Shown here one piece after another: positions 56,265 through 64,000 of a stretch of 64,000 nucleotides of DNA. Source of the DNA: Tetrapyrgos nigripes. Its lineage: Eukaryota > Basidiomycota > Agaricomycetes > Agaricales > Campanellaceae. Both the position numbers and the translations under genes were made by a program. Location: the NCBI GenBank assembly GCA_013368315.1, contig JAACJM010000005.1, forward strand, positions 868,001-932,000. Direction: 5' to 3'. The first letter of the stretch is position 1; each line of letters starts with the position of its first letter. A model generated the notes under the pieces. The model was not told where the DNA came from, did no database searches, and was given only the letters and a program-made list of their open reading frames with translations.

Positions 56265-58312
56265 ATGCTATGTTTATTTAAGCCATGGAGACATGGAAAT
56301 GATTTAAAAGGCTCTGATAAAAATTGGTCAGAGAGCTTTGAGCATTTTGAATTTACACAGAGACAGAAAGAGATAATTGACAATTTCAATCTGAAGTATG
56401 AATGCTATGATGCTCGTGATGACTTTCATTTGCAACTCAAAAAAAACAGGATTTTCCTTTGAATCATTTCCAAAATCACTAAATAATATAATAAATGATA
56501 TAAGTCATGATTCTGTACAGCACTATGGAGAATATGAAGAAATGGATGATTATGGAGATGTTGATATGCTGGGTCCTCAATATCTTAGACATTGTCAACA
56601 AAGTAGAGATGTGGAACACTGGCTTCAGCAAATTGGATGGCTTGGCAAGAAGGCAGATACACTATCTTGTGACTTGCAGCCAAAACTGTTTCAGCCAACA
56701 GAAAAGCGCAACGGCTCAGAATGGGATTCAATGATAAAAAAGCTAAAGCAGAAAATCAATGACACACGACTTGCTCAAATTCCTTCGCACTCCTCAGTAC
56801 CACCAAAAATCCCACCTATGATACCACCACAGTCACAAACATCAACAACAATTCTCCCATATGAAGAACTGTACAGCAGCTTTAAAAGACTCTCAGGAAA
56901 AAATTGAATCAATTGTAAGAAAATTTACACTGAACAATGATCAGCAAAGGGCATTCCACATTATTGCTAATCATATAAGCAGTCCTTAAACAGAGCAGCT
57001 AAAAATGTACCTCGGCAAATCACAAGTAATTAAGGCGCTGAAAGGCCTTTTTGAGGCCAGAAATGAGTCCTACAGATTTATTTGCTTAGCACCAACAGGA
57101 ACTGCTGCTGCGCTACTGAGTGGCTCTACTTATCATTCTGTTTTAGGCATTAGAAACAATAAGGAAAGTGGCTTCCTACACGAGTCTGCATCCATCAAGA
57201 ATGTTCAGGAGAAGCTGAGAGGAGTTGAATACATTTTCTTAGATGAAATTTCGATGATTAACTGCCATGACATGTACCAAATCAGTGCTAAACTGGCTGC
57301 AGCTAAGAACAGGGATGATGAACCTTTTGGAGGAGTAAATATCATACTTGCTGGTGACTTTGCACAAATACCTCCAGTGATAGGTCCTTATTTATATCAT
57401 CCAATAGAAATGGAAATTAATCCCAGAATGAAACCTAAAGAACAGGAACAATCTCTTGGAAAATCCATTTGGCAGCAGGTTACCACAGCTGTAATTCTAA
57501 AGGAAAATATGCGTCAAACAAAAGAGTCACCACAAGATACTGCTCTACGAGAAGCACTCGAGAATATGAGATATGGTAAATGTAAAGCTGCTGATATCCA
57601 GTTCTTACAGAGTCTTACCACTACTCCACAAAATAGTGAGATTTTTCTAACAGAAGAGCTACGTAACACATCTATTATAACCGCATGGAATGTACATAAA
57701 GATATGCATCTGATACAAATCAGGAGCTTGTTGATTTTTTCTCAATTGACTCTATCACCTCAAGTTCTACAGAAGTTGGTGATAACAGAACAGGACGGAA
57801 ACGAACTAGAGAAGGTGTGCTCAAACAAGGAAAGATTGACTCTAAGCGTCAGGAATTGCTCTGGAATGCAATGCCTTCTACAACAAATAACCATATTCCT
57901 GGAAAAATTAAGCCTTTGTATAGGTCTGCCTATAATCATCAAGCAAAACTACGCAACTGAATTTTGTATTACAAATGGTCAAGAAGGAACTGTATATGGC
58001 TGGCAAGAAAATATTGGTCCTCAAGGACAGAGAGTATTAGATACATTATTCATCTTGTTAAAAGATCCCCCACAAGAAATTTATCTTTCTGATCTTCCAA
58101 AGAATGTAGTTCCATTATCAAGGTCATCTCAAACTGTGAAATGTACACTTCCAAATGATACTTGTCTTACCATTAAAAGAGAGCAAGTGATGGTTCTGCC
58201 TAATTTTGCTATTACTGATTATGTTTCACAGGGTAAAACAAGAATCCACAATATTATACATTGCAAAAATCTCAAGAACCATCATGCATATTACACAATG
58301 CAGACGGAATAG
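56265..58312 (+). pseudogene. Helitron B Pif1-type helicase with damaged motifs
   Basis: The linker region (LCLFKPWR, then EHWLQQIGWLGKK, frameshift in the A8 run near 56440-56447) leads into the helicase at about 56930. Walker A is reduced: MYL is followed directly by GKSQVIKAL (57005-57031), so the glycine-rich GGxGGT part of the P-loop is gone. Walker B is YIFLDEISM (Asp-Glu codons 57242-57247); then NIILAGDFAQIPP and LKENMRQT. Two further frameshifts bracket about 57710-57915. LCIGLPIIIKQNYATE, TDYVSQGKTR and NHHAYYT are present, but the ALSRS-type motif VI with the arginine finger is missing after YYT (about 58295). It cannot be an active ATPase as it stands. Confidence 0.88.
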
Positions 58313-59530
58313 TTCTCCTGGACCAAATTGACCCAAAGAAAATCCACAGTGGAATATCAGGATATTTGCGCCAAGAATTCAGAGAACTTTTGCTGCTCAA
58401 TGAGATAACCGAGCTGCAATATACTCAAATGCTTGATCCCAGAGTAACTGGGAAAACAAGAAACCAAATGATTCGAAGTTATTTTGACCATAAAGGAGAG
58501 GACTATATTCCTGATGATATGCCAAAAACTTTAATAGAGCCAGGTGATAACCTAGTACCTTCCATAGCGCAGAGTACACAGTGGAAATTGGTAGCACATA
58601 CTAAAACACCAAGAAAAGGCAAAAATAAACAGGAATACATCTCAAACAAAAAGCTTAAGCGAGACAATGGTAGAGAGGAATCAATATCTATAATAGGTCT
58701 GCAAGGCATGATTTGGAATGCCCAAGATTGGAGCTGCCCTTACGATACTATATTCACTGGAGTCTATTCTTCAGTCAAGTAAATAGACTTTCAGAAGAAT
58801 TAATCACCAACTTTGTTTTGACTGAGAAAAGTGTACAGACATTAGAAATGGACGTAATATTGTGCGACAACAACTTCATGACATAGACTCAGAGAGCTTT
58901 CCTTATGGACAACAAGGAGGTCACATTGATATCCTTGCACATCACATGTTTGGTACACTCTTGTATTCTAGAGCTGAGTTACAATGTCTGACATGTCTGT
59001 CAGTCTTTCCAGTAAATGAGACATTTGGTCAAATTGTTCTAAGTTCAGTTATGGACATCTATCCTGATCATGCATGGAGTTCAAAATTCAAACACCCATA
59101 CTATATTCAGGACTGGTTGTATGATTACATGTGTGGTAACCTTCACAAAGGAGGTCTATCATGTAGCTGCGAAGGAAATCCCCCTCTCCAATCAGTAATA
59201 ACAGAACCAGCTCCACTCATATACTTTAATATCTTTGACACAGAAATGAGTCTCAGCCAGAGATTGACTATACCAGATGGAAATGGGGCACTGATAGGAT
59301 TTACACCCAGAGCAATTACATATATGGGTGGTCATCATTTCACCTGCCGTTTTATAACTCCGAATGGCTCAATATACTATCATGATGGTATCACCTGTCA
59401 GAGAAATTTCCAGCCAGAGAACTGCAACATGAATGATGTCAATGTCACTTACTTTAAAACTGCAGATGATGGGAGAAAAATAATGATAGGAGTACTATAT
59501 ATTCAGGACTCATGGAATGGAGCAACTTAG
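58313..59530 (+). pseudogene. Helitron B C-terminal cysteine-protease-like module (USP/C19-like pattern)
   Basis: After the helicase tail (SGYLRQEFRELLLLNEIT) comes GLQGMIWNAQDWSCPYDTIF with a candidate catalytic Cys (58735-58737). It is followed after a frameshift by FPYGQQGG, LQCLTCLSVF and GLSCSCEG (a Cys-x-x-Cys/Cys-x-Cys set that could bind zinc), then AITYMGGHHFTCRFITP and IYYHDGITCQRNF with a His (59333-59338) and an Asp (59384-59386). A Cys box, a Cys-rich finger and a GHH-F...YYHDG box in this order resemble ubiquitin-specific proteases. The fold assignment is my inference; the module is known to me as an unnamed C-terminal part of fungal Helitron proteins. Related His boxes are at 5.3 and 14.8 kb. 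Confidence 0.55.
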
Positions 59531-59671
59531 TGTCCAGCATAATATCAGGCTGCTCAGTATCCCACAAGTACTACTTTTGAGCAGACTCATGCACCTTCTG
59601 AGTAAATGTGAGCTTGACCCATACTCTATCTGTATGGGTGAGACTGCCACCCAATGCCCCTTGAGATGGGC

Positions 59672-59911
59672 CACAAATCCTTATTACTGTGAAGCTGGTG
59701 TTGAATATTTGGGCTGGATTAACATATTCAATGTCTTCACTGACAAGAAACATGCCTTTGTGCTAGGCTGCAACAAGCTGCTGGTTGCCCATACATATTC
59801 TTATACTGGCGCTGTTCCTGGATTGGGGTATGATACAAAAAGAATCAAGTATTAAGGCAAGAGCATAAGATTTAGTATAGCCGTATGTTATGCATGAGTC
59901 ATGTGTAAAGC
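59672..59911 (+). repeat. Helitron B 3' segment, duplicated at 61557-61800
   Basis: From CACAAATCCTTATTACTG to CATGAGTCATGTGTAAAGC the segment matches 61557-61800 closely, with single-base changes and one length difference around 59812-59835. A frame in it (YCEAGVEYLGWINIFNVF) stops in frame at 59855. Outside the shared part the two loci are unrelated. It may be the 3' end of the Helitron, with 61.8 kb as the end of a shorter relative. Confidence 0.8.
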
Positions 59912-61556
59912 AAGGTTTGTTCACTAGCAGTTACTCTCTGAGTCCGATTCAAAATCTTCCAACTCCTTGGGACCTGAAGGAGGTGCAAAGTCACAACATG
60001 CATGACATCAGGAAAATGCCCATCAGGTAATTGAGCAGTAATGTCTGGTAATACACTGAAATACTCATATTTTGCTCTAATTAGGTGGCATTCAGAATTA
60101 TCAGAATTCCGCGGTCCCCTTTCTGAATCAGTGAATAATAATGAGAGTTCTCGAGAATTAGGCCGTAATATCTCACCATTATTGCTGCATTATGTCGGCT
60201 TTCCAATGGAATTATCAGGCTGCGTATTGGCATTTTGAGGAGGATTCAGATCAAGGGACTTTTGCGTAAAGCAATAAACATATATTGGACAACCACTACG
60301 CAAGCTGACAAACTTCTACATACACAAAACTAAAGTTGTCTCTTCACACCGGTGACCCTTCATCGTCATTAGATATATCTACACTGATACCCCCTAAAGG
60401 CAAAGGAAGTGGCGTGACAACAAACTGTAACAGGTCATAGACTATAAATGTGCAAGAGGATAGAGAGAGGAACAGATTAGAGTCCGTAAGCAGTAGACAA
60501 AAGCAAAAGCGCTAGAGCGTACCTGAGTGGACCCAGACTTCACACACGACGTTCAAGCTAAAGGCAGGGAAGTATTAGTCACACAATCTAGAAAGCCGAA
60601 ATGTGTATGCACCTGTTAATGATAGAGTAATGAAGAAAGCGGAGAGGAAACCTAAAAGGATGGTGGAGGGGAAGGAAGAAACAACGCTAAACACGAAAAC
60701 GCTGCGGCCGTTTATCAACAAATAATTGAAACTCCGCTAAAATTGCAAGTTGTGTGACCACGTCATCCGGTTAAATTGGAGACCCAGGGCTGGTATACCC
60801 TGGTCTCCAATCGTAGAAATTGCCAAGTCCCTCCTTGGTCCCTCCTACCAACTCCGTATACCCGTGTAGCTGCTCTTTCTCTCCATCCTTACCATATACT
60901 CAGATATTCACTCTAAGACCATCTTCCTAAGCATGTATATACTATTCTACTTCCTCATGATCACACATTTTTGTTGTAATTATCAGTAATCTCACTAATT
61001 CTACTGACATGATCAGGTGTACTTTAGACTTTCTACCACAGATGTCTGCTAGCCAAGTATATATACGCTCTGGGTATATCAATGGTTGAATTTTGTTGCC
61101 TTCCTTTACTGTAATTTTGGATAATTTTCCGATAATTTTACTATCATTAGTCAGTGCAAAGATGCATCTACATGAACAAAGTTTCATGCAATTTTTGTCC
61201 TCTATTCTCAGGGTAATTTTGCTGTAATTCCATAGAATTCTTAGTGTGGTTAATCATTGATTGAGAACTCTGCTAAATCTTGCAAATACTAGATAATTAC
61301 AGAGTATTCCAAGGATAGAGCAGATTATGAGAATTGTCCAGAAATTACTAGGCAATTATCTGGGGATGGATTTCCTGATGGATGGCTATCTGTTAATAGA
61401 GTGGACCAAATTATCTCTGGTTTTCAGAACTCCAGCAGTAAATTAAGTGAGCACCTGTTCTCTCCCTACACCAACAATTCATCCTTGTCAAATTCTCCTT
61501 CTTCTCCATGTGGCATAAGGCAAACAGTTCACTGTGCCCAATCTCCTTGCCTAATG
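59912..61556. other. Non-coding or weakly coding stretch; short hairpin at 60778-60808
   Basis: No gene is confidently placed. On the minus strand at about 60300-60720 there is an intron-like pattern around a hydrophobic piece (ILLGFLSAFFITLSL), but the exons do not splice into a clean frame. At 60778-60808 GGAGACCCAGGG and CCCTGGTCTCC form a stem with one bulged base. From about 60900 the sequence turns AT-rich. Confidence 0.4.
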
Positions 61557-61800
61557 CACAAATCCTTATTACTGTGAAGCTGGTGTTGAATATTTGGGCT
61601 GGATTAACACATTCAACGTCTTCACTGACAAGAAACATGCCTTTGTGCTGGGCTACAACAAGCTGCTGGTTGCCCATACATATTCTTATACTGGCTATGT
61701 TCCGGGATGACAGCAAACAGGCAGCATGGGAAATGATACAAATAAAGAATCAAGTATTAAGGTATAGCTGTATGTTATGCATGAGTCATATGTAAAGCAG
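61557..61800 (+). repeat. Second copy of the Helitron B 3' segment
   Basis: It matches 59672-59911, keeping ATCCTTATTACTGTG, TTTGGGCTGGATTAAC, GACAAGAAACATGCC and GTTATGCATGAGTCAT, with a short extra piece near 61700-61730. Just outside both limits the similarity stops sharply. It is compatible with a non-autonomous Helitron end. Confidence 0.8.
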
Positions 61801-62074
61801 AAGTTATCAACAAGACATGTACCCAAGGTTTCCCAGGGACAGAAACTATCCACACCAACATAATTGCAAAATTATTGTAGATGGAGATCATAAGCTATAT
61901 TATATTGCCACTATGACCCTTGGCTTGCTCTATGTTGTAAGAATAGATGTCTACAAGAGGTTAACTGGTTGGAGCTTTATCCATGCATGTTGTACCCTCC
62001 TTTACCATACTTTGCTCACTCCACTTTCCTCTCATCTAGGTGTTCAAACACAAACATTACAAGGCCTTTAGCCT

Positions 62075-62140
62075 GAGTCAACTTATGTCAAGCTTGAAAA
62101 TTTACCACAACCTCAACCCCCAGCCCTTTTTGCTGCCACA
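62075..62140 (+). repeat. AGTTAACTTATGTCGACC repeat, diverged copy
   Basis: GAGTCAACTTATGTCAAGC, GAAAATTTACCACAACC and TGCTGCCA match the copies at 42.4 and 62.37 kb with substitutions, several of them C-to-T or G-to-A. It is preceded by ACATTACAAGGCCTTTAG, again a degraded GGCCTCGTA-type box. Confidence 0.6.
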
Positions 62141-62334
62141 GCAAATCTTTGCTGTTCCTGACAACCAGAATGTCCAGACTCAGTCTGAGCCAGATCCAGA
62201 CTAAGTATGTTGAGGTCGATAACCATGACATCATGACAGTGCGTCAAATTGGGTCTTTGCTTAATGCTTCCCTCCTGCTTCCACTGATGCTCTGTCCCTC
62301 TACATAACCTAAGAAATTAAACTACAGGAAAGGG

Positions 62335-62438
62335 CCTCGTAACTTGCCACGCGAAGCGATGGCCTTTTACCCCAGTTAACTTATGTCGACCTCGAAAATT
62401 TTACCACGACCTCAAACTCCCACTTTTCGTTGCCACTC
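62335..62438 (+). repeat. GGCCTCGTA box joined to an AGTTAACTTATGTCGACC repeat
   Basis: GGGCCTCGTAACTTGCC, then ACGCGAAGCGATGGCC and TTTTACCCC at 62336-62373 lead directly into AGTTAACTTATGTCGACC (62374-62438). Here the two blocks are adjacent, showing that the box and the second block belong to one repeat unit. Confidence 0.7.
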
Positions 62439-64000
62439 AATCGGCTGTATGACCACTGCGTGTCGTCACCAGTCGTCACCAGTCATCACCCCACGCCGGT
62501 CTCTACTTTCCCGACAACCCGAAATGTCCGATTTACCCGGCCGCTTATCACGGCTTATAAGGACCGAAATTCGGCCCACTTATAATGAAAGCTTTCGCAC
62601 AATAAGCCGCTTATCACGGCACCTTCCCATTATGGTGCTTATAAGCGCTTATGGTCCGTTATTGCGGCATTTTCAAATTTCCGACATATGACGCTCGCAT
62701 CCGCCTGACAGACGCTTTCCCCCCTGTTCGATCCGTTGACAGGATCTCATCCGTTGGAGTGCTGTGGTCTTCAGCGGAGGCTCCTTCGGATAAGTATCAG
62801 ATTCCCAAAAACTTTCGTGGCGCTCCAGAGTTCATCACTGACGTTCGTATTTGTCACCGAAAATTCTGAGGTGAGTACCGCCGCATTGAATTCAGACCCG
62901 CTTCGTATACTAATTACGAATCTCTTCAGTCTATAACTCTTTTCGTCTCTCATTGTCACTTCTTTCACCCTCCCTGCCCTCCCTCTACATGAATTCTATT
63001 CACTTTCATTGGCTAGTGGTAGATCCTTCACTTGGCCGTGTACTTCTCACTTTCTCCTATCATTTTGAAATTTCGGCTGTCTTTGTAGATGATAGAATTA
63101 TTTCGGAACGTAAATATTTACTGTAACTTTCCTGTAACCCTTTCTCCTTCACTCTCAGTCTCAATTTCAGTCTCTTTTGGGAGTAGTCTCCCTGTTTCGG
63201 CTATTCCCTTTTTGTGTGAGCGAGTAAAATGTGGAGGTAGTACATATGTAGCGGTCAGGGGCCAAGGCGAAAACCAGAGACAAAGGACCGGGAAAAATCA
63301 GGAACAATTTGTATAGCCACAAGCGGAAAACGGGTGTAAAGAACTCAGCCTCATTCTTCAGCCTCGTAATCTTTCACATCATCATCTGTTGCAAAACAAT
63401 AGAAGAACAACCTCTCTGCAGCCCCTCATCCTCAAAGTCTTCCTCTTCCCAATCCTCCACAGCAACACATATGGTTCCTTTTTATCATCATCTTCCTCCA
63501 GCCCCTCCCAGTCCTCTGTCTTTGAATCTTCAGCATGACTGAACCATTTTGTGACACCAGTCAACTCTTCTCAGAGCCAGCACTCATCAAGAACTTCATT
63601 CACTCAACATCCGCGTTAGCAGCTGGACCCACCGCCGAAGCATTCAAATTTAATACTCCATTTTGGATTGTCATTTGATGACATGATCAACACATCTTCT
63701 GGGGGATGAGTTCGGGGGCTGTTTTTATTTTAGTTTCGGAGGCCTGTAGTATTTCGTTCTCGTTAGGCTGTCCAGGCATGTTGTGCGGGTGCTCGGCTTT
63801 GCAGAGTGCAAAAAACTTGAACCTTTGCGGCGTCTCACGTGTTAAATTACCTTATTTGGGTAGCAGATTTTTGGCTCCTGGGATATCTTTTCTTTGGCGT
63901 CATTGTACTCATTTTTGGTAAAGGAGCATTTTCCGCATTTTCCCGGAATTATCCTGATTTTTTTTAGCGGGTACTGCCAATTTTGGGGGTAAAATGCCCA
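62439..64000. other. Repeat-rich end of the window, no supported gene
   Basis: At 62540-62670 GCCGCTTATCACGGC occurs twice with further GCTTATAAG palindromes. At 63312-63371 ATAGCCACAAGCGGAAAA, AACTCAGCCTCATT and CAGCCTCGTAATC repeat the 19556 block. At 63970-64000 GGTACTGCCAATTTT and ATGCCCA match 38842-38882. A short frame 63535-63678 (MTEPFCDTSQLF) has no recognised motif. Confidence 0.5.

Larger units (their letters stand above)
52540..59911 (+). mobile_element. Helitron B, near full-length coding region but decayed
   Basis: Domains follow in order on the plus strand: DUF6570-type region, Helitron N-domain, Rep with HUH and two tyrosines, Pif1-type helicase, then a cysteine-protease-like C-terminal module. 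This is the layout of rolling-circle Helitron transposons. The coding part is AT-rich and intron-poor, unlike the flanking host genes. At least six frameshifts or stops break it. The 5' TC and 3' CTRR ends with a hairpin were not identified, so the limits are those of recognisable coding and of the 3' segment shared with 61.6 kb. Confidence 0.88.

Noticed and set aside
60300..60720. Small minus-strand membrane protein (ILLGFLSAFFITLSL) with three short exons
   Set aside because: Splice borders look plausible, but joining them gives an early stop and no start codon could be chosen.

Overview
This window looks like a stretch of a basidiomycete (Agaricomycete) genome dominated by transposable elements. 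The evidence is the gene style (many introns of about 45-75 bp with GT..AG borders and very short exons), two seven-helix proteins of the DUF6533/DUF6534 type expanded in mushroom-forming fungi, a DUF6589 protein, Helitrons with a DUF6570-type N-terminal region, and several families of non-autonomous repeats. I saw no rRNA, tRNA or CRISPR array.

Layout. 1-2.7 kb holds a 5'-truncated Ty1/copia pol fragment on the minus strand. An essentially intact Tc1-like transposon (2733-4360) abuts its truncated end. 5.0-6.3 kb has a gene fragment carrying the His box of a cysteine-protease-like domain, probably split by a MITE-like inverted repeat. 7.3-7.8 kb has tandem repeats followed by a 269-bp fold-back. 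10.2-12.5 kb is the best host gene, a 10-exon secreted type-B carboxylesterase/lipase. 13.7-14.9 kb is a broken TypA/BipA GTPase remnant fused to a second His-box fragment. 15.3-17.5 kb is a DUF6534-type membrane protein gene.

21-32 kb is a nest: a decayed Helitron (A) carrying a 304-bp MITE and a roughly 3.3-kb insertion that itself contains a 739-bp TIR element. It is interrupted at 28674 by a PIF/Harbinger element, which in turn carries a solo LTR and a 143-bp triplication. 32.4-34.3 kb is a decayed DUF6589 gene, and 34.4-35.5 kb is an inverted-repeat element. 35.9-37.6 kb is a DUF6533-type membrane protein gene, and 37.96-38.49 kb is a hAT-type MITE.

43.2-48.3 kb has two multi-exon genes of unknown function lying head-to-tail. 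They are followed by a Gcn4/CpcA-like bZIP pseudogene (49.3-50.6 kb). 52.5-59.9 kb is a long, more complete Helitron (B): DUF6570 region, Rep (HUH and two-tyrosine), Pif1 helicase, and a C-terminal cysteine-protease-like module. Short deletions have removed the glycine-rich loop of its Walker A box and its helicase motif VI.

The most notable points are: (i) the protease-like module on Helitron B, whose His box recurs in two separate fragments elsewhere in the window; (ii) several short repeat families that end in or contain a GGCCTCGTA box; (iii) decay of elements through TGA codons where the family has arginine, consistent with CpG-to-TpG mutation; and (iv) two unknown genes at 43-48 kb. All family names come from recognising motifs by eye; no database search was run.
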